Under the pieces are notes generated by a model that was not told where the DNA came from, did not search any database, and was given only the letters and a program-made list of their open reading frames with translations. The position numbers were made by a program, and so were the translations under genes. Shown piece after piece: positions 51,965 to 63,805 of a stretch of DNA of 64,000 nucleotides. Every line of letters begins with the position of its first letter. Within the stretch, counting starts at the first letter, position 1. The DNA comes from Piliocolobus tephrosceles (lineage: Eukaryota > Chordata > Mammalia > Primates > Cercopithecidae): positions 129,933,402 to 129,997,401 of the forward strand of contig NC_045441.1 in NCBI RefSeq assembly GCF_002776525.5. Direction: 5' to 3'.

Positions 51965-52900
51965 TGATATTGTGGTTTATAATAATATATATTTTGGTCT
52001 TCAACCCTTTGGCCTTCAACCCCAGTTCCAGGCACAGAGCTCCTAAAACTTGTAATTTCCTGAGTGATCAGGGTGCTAGGTGCATCTTTTGTTCTCATAT
52101 TTGGTCTTTGACCTTGGCTCCTGACACAGAGCTCTGAATCCCTTGGAATTTCCTAAGTGATAGGAGTATCTTTTGTTCTAATGATGTAACTTTTGGTGGG
52201 TTCCTGAATGGAAGGTGGTCAAAAGAAAGGCCAAGCTATGATGTGAAGTCTGGAACTTTCAGCCCCATCCACCAACCTCTGAGAAGGTGGGAGGTCCTGG
52301 AGATTGGTCTAGTAAATATCACACCTATATGATGAAGCTTCCATAAAAATCACTGAAATGCAAGAGCTTCCAGGGTGCTGAACATTTGGAGGTAGTGGAA
52401 GGTGATGCTCCTAAAGAGAGCACAGAAGCTCTGCATCCCTTCCCACATACCTTTCCCTATGTATTTCTTCCATTTGGCTGTTTGTCTTTTACCTCTTGTA
52501 ACATCCTTTATAGCAAACCAGTAAACGTAAGTGTTTCTCGAAGTTTTGTGAGCTATTCTAGCAAACGATAAAAGATTAGAAGACGTGGAAATCCTTGATT
52601 TATAGCCAGCTGGTGAGAAGTGTAAGTCACAACCTGGAACTTGTGACTAGCATCTCAAGAGGGCACAGTCTTGTGGGACTGAGCTCTTAACCTGTGGGGT
52701 CTACGCTATCCCTGGGTAGATAGTGTCAGAATTGAGTTAAATTGAAGGCAACTTAACAACAATTGTAGACAACTGGGTAGAGACACCCAGTTGATTATCT
52801 ACAGAGAACTGGAGATTGCTTGGTGGGGAAAAACACCCCCACATATCTAGTCACAAAAATGTGTTGTGTACTAGGAGAAAGCAGTTTGTTTTCCAGACAG
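51965..52900 (+). mobile_element. Solo ERV LTR (possibly MER21 type)
   Basis: A run of about 0.9 kb with LTR wording that I know from mammalian ERV LTRs: GATGAAGCTTCCATAAAAAT, GAGCTTCCAGGGTGCTGAAC, ATTTATAGCCAGCTGGTGAG, CTTGTGGGACTGAGCTCTTA and GGGTAGATAGTGTCAGAATT. The polyadenylation signal region is decayed. No internal retroviral genes are adjacent. The family name is from memory and uncertain. Confidence 0.65.
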
Positions 52901-53984
52901 ATTACTAATGGGTACAGAGGTGAGAAGTCTGATATATTCCAGACAGACGCAGAGTATTATTTTACTCCTGGGTAGATTAACCTTTACTTTTTACCCCACT
53001 GGATTTCTCTGAGGTTCAGAGACATCTGATGTTCAGTTCCACCATTTAAACACACACAGCAGTCACACAGACCTCTCCAGGCAGAAATTTTGTTTAGAAA
53101 ATGACTTTTAGAGCTTTTTTCATGGAATAAATGCTATAAATTATTTGTTCCATATATACAGAAGAGGAACTAACAGGATTTCCCCTATTGTACAATTCCA
53201 GAAGGCAGTATTCACATCTCTATGGAATGTAAGGCTACATGTGCAATGTAAGGCTATACCGGGGACTCAGGACTCAGCAACCCATTATCAGATGTCTCAA
53301 AATATCAGGCCAGGACCTTTAAAAATTTTTTTTAATTCAGAAATTCAGTGTTTTTAGTTGAATCTGGTTTGTTTTGGTTCTCCACAGGACTCACAACTAA
53401 TACACACCTTCAAAATATTCATATTTACATCACCTGCTCGATTTATGAAGACACATGACTTTGTCTTCCTGCCAGAGCAAGACCTTCGACTAATTAGTCT
53501 GATGACTACCCAAGAGGCAAATCCACTTCTTTGTAATCTGCTGACTATGCTATCTGCGTCATCAGGATTTTGCTAAGAATGGCTCCCTTCATGTAAGACT
53601 CTGGCTCCTAGTACTTTGTTTGGTTTCCTATTTTGGCTTATTTATGTAACCACTCATATAGCTTCCATCTTCCAGGAATTCTTAAACATTTCTAGTTCTC
53701 TGACAAAATCCGATCCTGTTTTATTATTCTTTTTACATATCTTTACTATCATTTCAATGAAATTTCTGGAGAGGAATAAAGACATAAAGGCAAGTGTTTA
53801 GTGTGCTATCTTGGTCTACAAATCTAAGTCCACTTTAAAAAATATAATCTCATTCTTCGTACTTGATTTCATTTGCTGCTAGTAGGTTCTAGTAACCTTT
53901 GTTCGAGTGTTCAGGACAAACAGAAGCATATGTATTTTGATGGAGGAGTGGTCATTCACTACCACAAACAATTTTACTTAGAAT
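52901..53984. other. Unassigned intronic stretch
   Basis: AT-rich sequence, perhaps old LINE-1 between 53340 and 53820. No coding or regulatory signal that I can support. Confidence 0.5.
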
Positions 53985-54085
53985 GTGAATTATCCTGGCT
54001 GAGAAGATATATGTAAAGTCCTTAGCACAGAACTTGGAACACAGCATGGCAAATGCTCAAACAGTAACTGTTAATGTTAATAAAA
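53985..54085 (+). repeat. MIR 3' fragment
   Basis: TATGTAAAGTCCTTAGCACA, then GAACTTGGAACACAGCATGG and CAAATGCTCAA, follows the MIR end. Confidence 0.6.
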
Positions 54086-54499
54086 ATTGAGGGGAGAAAA
54101 GGAGAGGAAAAGAGGTAGCTAAGTAAAGGGTTAACAGATTCAGATAAAAGAGAGAATGGCAAAATAATCTTCTTGAAAGAGTTTACTACCACAAACCCAT
54201 TTATTGACGATTCATAATACCTTTTAAGTTCATGATATACAGTTTTTCTGAGTATTGAATATGAATTGTTAAACTGGGAGTATGATGGACAGGAACAAGT
54301 TACTTATTTAATCTAAGCCTAGCCAGAATAATTAAGGTAAGCCTAGTCAATTGCCCAATAGTTATTCATTTGTGATCATTTTACATCTTTGAAGAGTCTC
54401 AGTTGTTTTCATTTCTTTTTAAAAGGGAAATTATAAGCTTTAGGGATACTTGTAAATTTCTCTTGTCCTCTCTCATAAATATGAGAAGGCTAGTTAAAC

Positions 54500-54795
54500 T
54501 TTTTTTTTTTTGAGATGGAGTCTCGCTCTGTCGCCCAGGATGGAGTGCAGTGGTGCAATCTCGGCTCACTGCAAGCTCTACCTCCTAGGTTCATGGCATT
54601 ATCCTGCCTCAGCCTCCCAATTAGCTGGGACCACAGGTGCCCGCCACCACGTCTGGCTAATTTTTTTGTATTTTTAGTGGAGACGGGGTTTCACCATGTG
54701 TTAACCAGGATGGTCTCATCTCCTGACCTTGTGATCCGCCTGCCTCAGCCTCCCAAAATGCTGGGATTACAGGCATGAGCTACAGCGTCCGGCCG
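54500..54795 (-). repeat. AluY-like, full length
   Basis: An antisense Alu (CTCACTGCAAGCTCTACCTC). GGCTAGTTAAACTT is present on both sides as a perfect target-site duplication, so it is fairly young. Confidence 0.93.
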
Positions 54796-56197
54796 GAGGC
54801 TAGTTAAACTTAATCATTAGGCTGAGAAATTTGAAAGGCTCCAACAACCCCAACTTTACATCTGTATATAGAAACTCACACAATTACTAAATTTAGTGGA
54901 ACCTGGAAGGAACAAGAATACCATGATGAAGAGAAGGGAAACGCCTAGGACTGAAGAACACATTTCCTACTTTCCTCTCATGAATACAGACAATAAAGAA
55001 TTAATTTAAGATCTACTGGGGATGGGATATTTGCCACAGTTTTGTTAGGCTACTTCAAAGATAGAATATCTATTCACAGATAATTCATATGTTGACATTC
55101 CCCTTTAAATGGGGCATCCCTGGAAAGATATGCTTAGTAATTCCCCATCTTAACGTGGGAAAAATAATTTTAATTTCATTCTACCCAACAGAAGAGAAAG
55201 GGTAGGAGAACTGGATTTGTTTTATAAATTGATTTGTAATTCTGTACAATGAAAAATTAGAGTCCATTTTTTACAACCAACTTTTGTCTGTACATGGAAA
55301 AAGGGCAGAAAAAGTATGACTGATGGTATGACAATAAACGACGCCTTTAGAAAGCCATATTTCCTAAGGTAAAAATGTACAGGCTGATAACTTATAACTC
55401 CATTAGTTTTCTAAACTCATGCAGGAATTCTTAACTTCTGAGAGTAAAATGCCTTTATAATAACTTTTTTTTCTTAAGTCAGAAAGGAATTTTTGGAATA
55501 TTAAACAATGACCAATTGCACTTTTAATTTCTGATGTCAGAGAAAAAAATGAAAAATTTTGACTTCAGTTGTATTTGGAAATGAAATTTTTTTTATTGTC
55601 AAAAGTAACCATATACATTTAAAAAGTAGTGATGTATACAGATGGGTTACTTAAGTCTACTGACAATATTTGTTGACTTAAGGATTATAGACCATCCACA
55701 ATAATTCCACAGATTTCTCTTTAAAGGCTTTAAATGTTACTTACAGGGTACACTGTTCCAATGGTAATACTAATTTTCAACAATCAAAAGTTAAGTAGAT
55801 GAGGGGAAACATATCAATCACACTGGAAGTTCAACATCCGATAATATAACTCAGAAAGGAGATTTCTCAAGGGTGAAGAATGAATCTTACCTGACACACA
55901 TTAGATAACGAACAAGCTCAAGTCTTAAAATCCTGATTTATTTTAAACTAGTGCTTAGACATGACTGTGGTTCAAGTTTGGCAGACAGGTTTAAATGTCA
56001 AATCCAACACCAGAGAAAATACAATTTATTTCAGTTAAGGAATATACACTTTGCCACCAAATAATTATGTCTTTTTCATTCCTGCATGACATGGATGCCT
56101 CTATTTGCATGACCTCTGAATATTAAGTAATAATATATTAATTTTCAACAACTGATCTGTCTGAAAAATACAAAGAAACAGCAAAATGATGATATTA

Positions 56198-56473
<276 letters not shown>

Positions 56474-56966
56474 CTATAAAATAAAGTAGACTTATATTCA
56501 ATCTGGACTTTGTCCTGACATTAACAAAAGATAATATAAAATTTTAGCCTTTGCTTATAATCCTTTTACCAGCTGATAGGGTTTTAAGTTTCAAATTACA
56601 AAATAAGTGCCAGAAATACTATAAATGAATACTTTCACCTTTAAATGGATAAATTCTTTGTTATTAGACACTACACTATATTACACCTGATAAACGTGAC
56701 CTATGCATATGTGATATCTAGATGGTCCATGAATAAGAAAAAAGCACAGTATTTCCAATTTTCTGGTCGATGTATATTTACCTTCCAAACCACGTCCAAC
56801 ATAAAACACTGTATCAAGGATAAGTGTTCCTCCCATTAAAAAAATTACTTTGTACCAGAAAAGTTGTAGGCATATAAATTCCATTTGTTCTCTCTCTCAA
56901 CAGAAAAAGAAGTTGAAAAGTATATAAGGTATTAAAAAAGATTTGTCCAAAAAAAAACCCAAAATT

Positions 56967-57268
56967 AGGCCGGGCACGGTGGCTCAAGCCTGTAATCCCA
57001 GCACTTCGGGAGGCCGAGACGGGCGGATCACGAGGGCAGGAAATCAAGACCATCCTGGCTAACACGGTGAAACCCCGTCTCTACTAAAAAATACAAAAAA
57101 CTAGCCAGGCGAGGTGGCGGGCACCTGTAGTCCCAGCTACTCGGGAGGCTGAGGCAGGAGAATGGCGTAAACCCGGGAGACAGAGCTTGCAGTGAGCTGA
57201 GATCTGGCCACTGCACTCCAGCCTAGGCGACAAAGCAAGACTTCATCTCAAAAAAAAAAAAAAAAACC
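56967..57268 (+). repeat. AluY of Old World monkey type
   Basis: A young sense Alu with GGCTCAAGCCTGTAATCC, AACTAGCCAGGCGAGGTGGC and GAGATCTGGCCACTGC. These variants fit the AluY subfamilies that expanded in cercopithecids. The flanks AACCCAAAATTA and AACCCCAAAATTTA are the target-site duplication. Confidence 0.93.
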
Positions 57269-57515
57269 CCAAAATTTAGGACACAGTACCAGCCAGATCT
57301 CACTGTTAGCACCAAAACCTCAATAGGGTTTAGAAAACGTGTAACTGCCACATTCTTTCTGAAATGGCTATCAGTTAAAATACTTTATTCTTCTCAGTAT
57401 GGCTCTTTGATGACTTCTTTCCCCACCAAGTGCTGCTTAGAGATCGAACTTGTATGCAAAGCCATAAGCCTTGTGAAAAAACAAAAACAAAAACAGAATT
57501 GTATTTGAAAATGTG

Positions 57516-57525
57516 NNNNNNNNNN
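57516..57525. other. Assembly gap (10 N) between identical flanks
   Basis: The 35 bases before the gap (57481-57515) are repeated exactly after it (57526-57560). The gap is therefore probably a failed overlap join, with no missing sequence. Confidence 0.95.
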
Positions 57526-58175
57526 ACAAAAACAAAAACAGAATTGTATTTGAAAATGTGGATTATACCCTAGAGCCAAGAAATTCTGGGGCTACTATCC
57601 ATCAGGGTATCTTCCTAGAAGTTTCATTTGACAAAGGCTACAAAGTCAAGCAACCATACAACACATCAAATTTTAAAAGGACAGAATGACATTGAACGAA
57701 TTGGAATATACAAGTCCATTAGTTCTTTTAGGCATTGGTAATCCCCTCACTCACACCATGCTCTACTATTTCTACCTATCATCTCAAATAGATGCAATAC
57801 TATAAACATTTATGAAAGGCAGAAGCAAAGATTTTAAAATGGCCTTTCCCGTCTCTTAAGGAGTTTACCGTTGGGCAGTGGAGTAGGAGATAGTTGTATT
57901 TTTATTTGTGTAACTGCTGTACATGAGAAATAAACAATATTCTTGACACAAGGTAATAATGAGGAAGGAGGACGGCCTTGAAAGGTTGGCATTTAGATAG
58001 ACGAAGAAAGTAGGGAGGAGGGAGTCCTACATATAGGAAAAATTCTGTAACAAAGTTTGTTTTTTCTGAAACACAAGCGAGAAAGTTTTTAAGACACAGG
58101 AAAAACTAGATTGGTATAGCTCAATGTCATACAATACCTGGGACATAGCAAAGGATCGATATATGTTTGTGAAAT

Positions 58176-58195
58176 TTAAATGAAGCTTCATTTAA
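58176..58195. repeat. Perfect 20-bp palindrome
   Basis: TTAAATGAAGCTTCATTTAA equals its own reverse complement. Half of it is repeated directly after (TTTAAATGAAGCTTTC). Confidence 0.9.
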
Positions 58196-58664
58196 TTTAA
58201 ATGAAGCTTTCTTGTTTTCTTAAAAAAAGAAAGAGAAATTTAAATGAAAAACAGGTAAAGAAACAACAAGGCTGAAAAGGTGAAAGGGATTAGACTGTAG
58301 AGAGTATATACACCATGCTATGAAGTCTGAATATAAAGGAGCAAGAGAGAATTACAAAATGTAGACGAGAATGAAAGAGAAATTTCATTTCAATAAAGGA
58401 CACAGGACCCTGCTATGCTGCATCTTACCACATAATTTCAAAGAAAATAAGGGGGGTGGGGAATAGTAACAAGAGCTGTTGAGGTAAGAGATTTAAACTT
58501 CATCAAAAGGTCTTCTTTGTTTACAGCCTGCTAGTTGCCCTACCTAGACCGTTTCATAGCAGTCAGGGCATTATAAACAAATAGATTCCAAATTTTCTGA
58601 GCTGCAATTTGGTTTAGCTTTCAGTACCAAGGCCTAATTACTTAAGCATACTTCTCTCAATACA

Positions 58665-58800
58665 ATCTATTTATTGAGCCTTCAATCATTCAGTAAATAT
58701 ATACTAATATATGTGCTTGGCACTGTTAAGGCTCAGACTACAACCACAAATAAGACAAACACAGTTCTTACTCTTTGAAGATCACATAAACGCAGTCTGG
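58665..58800 (-). repeat. LINE-2-like 3' end
   Basis: ATTTATTGAGCCTTCAATCA, TTCAGTAAATATATACTAAT and TGTGCTTGGCACTGTTAAGG follow the reverse complement of a LINE-2 tail. Confidence 0.6.
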
Positions 58801-60255
58801 AACACAAAGGTTCTTCCCGCATGGATAAAATATTCTTATTTACTGTCACCTGAGCAAGTACAGTTACTATATAAAATAAACCTTAGGAAAAGTAATGAAC
58901 AGAACAATTTTTCAAACATATTTCCTTACAAAAATGTTAGCCTTAATTTTTGAAAGTATACTGATCCCTCCATGACAGATTATAAACTATCACTTCACCA
59001 CATTTATCAATAGCTTTTCCTTTGGTTAAGTATAAAACAACTACTTATTCCATCTCTCCCCATCCTCAAAGCTGCAATCTACTAAGGCCTCTGGCTCATT
59101 TTACCTACTACTCTTGCTGCATTCAGTATGAACTTCAATTACTCTTTTAACACTCTGCCATAGATTTCTCTTAACCTCTCACCTCCAAAAGCATTTATTT
59201 CCATTCTATCTTCAAGACCCGGAGAAGCATCACAGTCTTTACAAAAGAAATAAAAATGATGAAAAGATCTCAATTTAGAACCTCACACACCCCAGAGGCA
59301 CACATACTTATCCCAACTTCTTAAATGTCTATCTCACTATATTAATCTGCTCAAGGTCAACATTAATCTCTCAAACAGTTGCTAAGATTTGGCCACTGTT
59401 GTCTTCCTTCACATACTTTGTGGCTCACAACTGCAACAATGCCATTGGTGATATCTTAGATTTTCTGGCTAACTCTTGTTATTTTATCAACTAGTTTGCC
59501 AGATACAAATTTTGGGTAAATCTGACCATTCAATTATTCCATTTTTTCCTGTCAGGTTACCACACACTGCTGGAGAAAATAATAAAACTAGTGTAATTAA
59601 TTCCATGACCAATTCATGGAACTTAGATTTGCCTGGTCCTTCACACTACTGCCTGAAAATCATGCTTGTTTTTAACATCATATTATAGTCACAACAGTTA
59701 TTCTAACCTTCCGAATTCTTCTCTGGATCTTAACTTCATCCCTCAACTTTTAATTCACTCTGAAAATAACATTACCTTCAAATCCACTCTGAAGATCAAC
59801 GTCATCAAATGAAAAGTTTACTCTACTTCTTTATCTACATAATTCTCCACATCTTTCCCCATTCTTCTTCTACTCTCACTTCAGTGCTAACATTGGGTGT
59901 TTAGGGCCTTAGTCTACCATTCTCTCAGTTTTCTCTCATATCATCTACTTTTCCCTTTTCCTCTGTTTTCTCACTCTATTAATATGAGCAAGCCACTCCA
60001 ACATATGTGCAAACCTCAGCCACAACCACCACCACCAAAATTCTTTTGGTTATTCAAGATGCTGCAGATACCAGATACCACTTCTTCAGGAGACAATTTT
60101 CCAAAAACCCTATTCCTTCTCATCAAAACTCTACTTATTTTTCAAAAAGTCTAATTCTAAGCTCTCTTTGCTAAAATCCAGAAGAGGTATCCTTTCTCTT
60201 TATTTCCTTTAGAATATTTTATCACACTCTTCTTTGTATGGCAAATTTTTCTCAA

Positions 60256-60358
60256 CTTCAAAATAATTTTGTGAGGATTAAATGAGATAATACAAGTAAA
60301 GCAAATTATTGTAGAGACTACCACATAGCAAAAATCCAATAAATATTTGTATTAGTAA
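60256..60358 (+). repeat. MIR 3' fragment
   Basis: TTTTGTGAGGATTAAATGAG, then ATAATACAAGTAAAGCAAAT and AATCCAATAAATATTTG, is the MIR 3' half. Confidence 0.7.
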
Positions 60359-60365
60359 TAATTGA

Positions 60366-60466
60366 TAACCTGGGAGGCAGAGGTTGCAGTGAGTCAAGAT
60401 CACGCCACTGCACTCCAGCCTGGCAACAAGAGCAAGACTCCATTTAAAAAAAAAAAAAAAAAAAAA
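60366..60466 (+). repeat. Alu right-end fragment
   Basis: It starts at AACCTGGGAGGCAGAGGTTG and runs to a tail of about 22 A. The first two thirds are missing. Confidence 0.88.
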
Positions 60467-60479
60467 ACCAGAATATTTA

Positions 60480-60985
60480 ATATCATAAAATGACAACACT
60501 TCCCAAGTTGATCTACAGTTTCAATGTAATCCTTATTAAAATTTCAATTTTTTTTTGTAGAAACTGACAAGCTGATCTTAAAATTCATATGGAAATACAA
60601 TGGACTTGAAATTATCAAAACAATCTTATAAAAGAAGAAAGAAGTTGGAGGACTTATACTTCCTGATTCCAAAACTTACTATAAAACTGTAGTAATCAAG
60701 ACAGTGTAATAATACTGGAATAAGGACACACATATAGAACAGAACAGAACAAGGTGCAACTAGTAAATCCATAAAGGCAAAAAGTAGATCAGTGATTGTC
60801 AGGGGCTGGAGGGAATGACTTCCAATGCATAAAGGGTTTCTTTTGGGAGTGATAAAAATACTTTAGAATCAGATAGTGGTGACAGTTGCCCATTGTGTAA
60901 ATACACTAAGAACCACTGAATTACACACTTTTAAAAAGTGAATCATATAGTATGTGAATTATTTCTCAGTAGAACATGAAATAAA
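60480..60985 (+). repeat. LINE-1 3' end (L1MB type)
   Basis: ATTCATATGGAAATACAATG, then ACTTCCTGATTCCAAAACTT, passes into the 3' UTR at GGCAAAAAGTAGATCAGTGA. The 3' UTR matches that of the second copy at 63600-63795. A long T-run (61012-61035) follows. Confidence 0.82.
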
Positions 60986-61003
60986 ATCTTACATTTACAG
61001 TCA

Positions 61004-61034
<31 letters not shown>

Positions 61035-61036
61035 AC

Positions 61037-61430
61037 AATGTCGGCAAGACAATTCAATGAAGAAAGAATGGTCTTTTCAACAACTGGCGCTGATACAACT
61101 GAATATCCACATGCAGAAGAATGAAGTTGGGCTACTACCTCACAACATATCCAAAAACTAACTCGAAATAGGTCAGGCATGTTGGCTCATGCCTGTAATC
61201 CCAGCACTTTGGGAAGCCAAGGCAGGAGGATCACTTTTCGAGGCCAGGAGTTCAAGACCTGACTAGGCAACATAGACTCCATCTTTACAAAAATTAAAAA
61301 TAAAACAAAATGGGTCATATACCTATTACATAATTGTGCACCCCCATTTTCCTAAGAAATAGTTAAATTATTTTTTTCTTTCCTCCTCCCCCCTACTTCC
61401 TACTTAGCTCTTTAGAAATGCAATTATACG
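61037..61430 (+). repeat. LINE-1 ORF2 3' part with Alu left-arm insert
   Basis: CAAGACAATTCAATGAAGAA, TGAATATCCACATGCAGAAG and AATGAAGTTGGGCTACTACC are LINE-1 ORF2 words. A sense Alu left arm occupies 61168-61306 and the LINE-1 resumes at ATGGGTCATATACC. Confidence 0.8.
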
Positions 61431-61715
61431 CCAGGGGTGGTAGCTCACACCCACCAGTAATCCCAGCACTTTGGGAAGCCAAGGCAGGCAGATCACTTGA
61501 GCCTAGGAGTTTGAGGCTAGCCTGCGCAACATGGTAAAACTCTATCTCTACAAAAAATACAAAAACTTGTCTGGGCATGGTGGCATGCACATATAGTCCC
61601 AGTCACCCACGAGGCTGAGGGTGGAGGATCGCCCGAGCCCAGGAGGTAGAGGCTGCAATGAGCCAAGATCATGCCACTACACTCCAATCTGAGTGACAGA
61701 ATGAGACTCTGTTTC

Positions 61716-61735
<20 letters not shown>
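61430..61735 (+). repeat. AluJ, full length
   Basis: A diverged sense Alu (GCCAGGGGTGGTAGCTCACA to an A tail followed by AAGAAAGAAAAG). GAAATGCAATTATAC and GAAATGCAATTATGAC on the two sides are the target-site duplication. Confidence 0.92.
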
Positions 61736-61747
<12 letters not shown>

Positions 61748-61794
61748 ACATAAAGGAATAAAAGAAATGCAATTATGACCTTTTATCTCCTTTT

Positions 61795-62215
61795 CACCAG
61801 ACACTCCCTACAGGGCAAGCTGATCTAACTTTGTGCTTAGACAATCCAGAGTGGAACTCTCACCCACCAGGAGGTTGCCTCAAGAGGTAATAGTTGATCT
61901 ACAACCAAAAGTATGCCTGCTAGAGTTTTCAGCCACCTCTGTGAGGTATTTTTGCCCATGAAGCCACCAACGTGACTGCCTGAGAGAGAAGGCACCGAAG
62001 GGTATATGTGGATCTTCCACCTGCTCATTTCTGCCCCCCTGTAGGCACCTTCTTTAAAAGCGCCCACTTTCTGCTCCAACAGGGAAGCAGTACCTTTAAG
62101 GCAGGAAGCCTGTACTTCTTTCCTTAAGCTAACTTTGGAATAAAAAAGTCACTTTATACTAGACTTTGCTCTTATTAATTGGACTCTGCAGGCAGCAAGC
62201 AACTAAACCTGTTTT
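61795..62215 (+). mobile_element. LTR-like sequence (ERV1?), family not identified
   Basis: Higher G+C than its surroundings, with a TTTAAAAG box at about 62053, then TTGGAATAAAAAAGTCACTT (a polyadenylation signal in an R-U5-like setting) and a pyrimidine-rich end CTTATTAATTGGACTCTGCA. This order suggests the 3' half of a retroviral LTR. The element interrupts LINE-1 sequence. Confidence 0.4.
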
Positions 62216-62264
62216 GGCTATATAACCAATACTATAAAACTCTTAAGAAAAAACACAGGAGTAA

Positions 62265-62472
62265 ATTATCCCGACCTTTGATTAGGCAATGATCTCTCAT
62301 ATATGATATACCAAAAGCACAGCAACCACAGAAAATAAATTGGAATTCCATCCACATTTAAACTTTTGTACTTCAAAAGACAAAAATGAAAGAGTAGGAA
62401 AAAAAACCACAGAATGGGAGAAAGTATTCGCAAGTCATGGATCTACTATCTAGAATATATGAAGAACTCCTG
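62265..62472 (+). repeat. LINE-1 ORF2 3' part (L1M)
   Basis: TTTGTACTTCAAAAGACA, ACCACAGAATGGGAGAAAGT and ATTCGCAAGTCATGGATCTA are LINE-1 ORF2 words. The element is split by the inverted Alu pair and continues at 62954. Confidence 0.85.
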
Positions 62473-62953
62473 GTCAGGTGCAGTGGCTCACACCTGTAAT
62501 CCCAGTACTTTGGGAGGCCGAGGTGGGCAGATCGCTTGAGTCTAGGTGTTTGAGACCAGCCTGGGCAACATTGCAAAACCCCATCTCTACAAAAAACACA
62601 AAAATTATCTGGGCGCGGTGATGCACTCCTGTAGTCCTGGTTGCCCGGGAGGCTGAGGTGGGAGGATGGCTTGAGCCTGGGAGGCGGAGGTTGCATTCCA
62701 GCCTGGGTGACTCTGCCATCTTGGTTCACTGTAACCTCTGCCTCCCAGGCTCAAGTGATCCTCCTACCTCAGCCTCCCGGGCAGCTGGGGCTACAGGCAT
62801 CCACCACCACGCCCAGATAATTTTCGTATTTTCTGTAGAGATGGGGTTTTGCCATGTTGCCCAGGCTCGTCTCAAACTCCTGGACTCAAGCGATCCACCT
62901 GCCTCGGCCTCCCAAAGTGCTGGGATTACAGGTGTGAGCCACCATGCCTGGCC
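62473..62953. repeat. Inverted Alu pair with 34-nt spacer
   Basis: A sense Alu (62473-62695) is followed after 34 bases by an antisense Alu (62730-62953). Both are cut in the right arm at GGAGGCGGAGGTTGCA and its complement TGTAACCTCTGCCTCC, so they mirror each other. The LINE-1 flanks AAGAACTCCT (left) and AAGAACTCTT (right) look like a single target-site duplication around the whole structure. Confidence 0.92.
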
Positions 62954-63805
62954 TAAAGAACTCTTACATCTCAGTAATAAAAGGACAAACCCAGTTTTTT
63001 TAAGTGGCCAAAGGATTTGAATAGACATTTCTCCAAAGAAGATATACAAATGGCGAACAAGAACATGAAAAGATGCTCTCTATTATTAGTCATTAGGAAA
63101 CTGCAAATCAAAACCAAATGAAATACCAATTCACATCTACTAAGATGGCTTTAATTAAAAAACAAATGGATAATAACAAGTGTTGATGAGGATGGAGAGA
63201 AACTGTAACCCTCATACATTGCTGTTAGGAATATAAAATAGTGCAGCAACTTTGAAAAACCGTCTGGCAGTTCCTCAAAGTGTAAAACAGAGTTACCACA
63301 AGACTCAGCAATTCCACTCCTAGGCATACAGCCAGGAAAACTGAAAATGTATCTACATAAAAACTTGCACTTGAAAGTTCATGGTGGCATTATTCATAAT
63401 AGCCAAAACATATAAGTAGTCCAAATGTTCATCAGTTGACGAACGGATAAACAAAACATGGCATATGTGTATGAAATATTCCGCCATAACAAGAAATGAA
63501 GTACTGAGACATAATACTACGTAAATAAACTTTGGAAACATTACATTAAGTAAAAGCAGCCAGTCACAAAAGGCCACATAACGTAATTCTATTTATATGA
63601 AATATTTCAACCAGCAAATCCATAAAGGCAAAAAGTAGATCACTGGTTCTCAGGGTCTGCAGGGAATGACTACTAATGCATAAAGGGTTTCTTCTGGGGA
63701 GTGATAAAAATGTTTTGGAATAAGATATGGTGAATATAGTAAAAACCACTGAATCACACAGTTTTAAAAAGTTAATAATATAGTATGTGAATTATTCTTA
63801 ATTAA
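62954..63805 (+). repeat. LINE-1 3' end (L1MB type)
   Basis: GAATAGACATTTCTCCAAAG, then AAGATATACAAATGGCGAAC and CTTGCACTTGAAAGTTCATG, runs from ORF2 into a 3' UTR with GGCAAAAAGTAGATCACTGG and ends near TGTGAATTATTCTTAATT. It is the same family as the copy at 60480-60985. Confidence 0.87.

Noticed and set aside
62658..63020. 120-residue open frame, and similar ones with LPRLECSG or LELLTS words elsewhere
   Set aside because: These are translations of antisense Alu sequence, which often stays open by chance.
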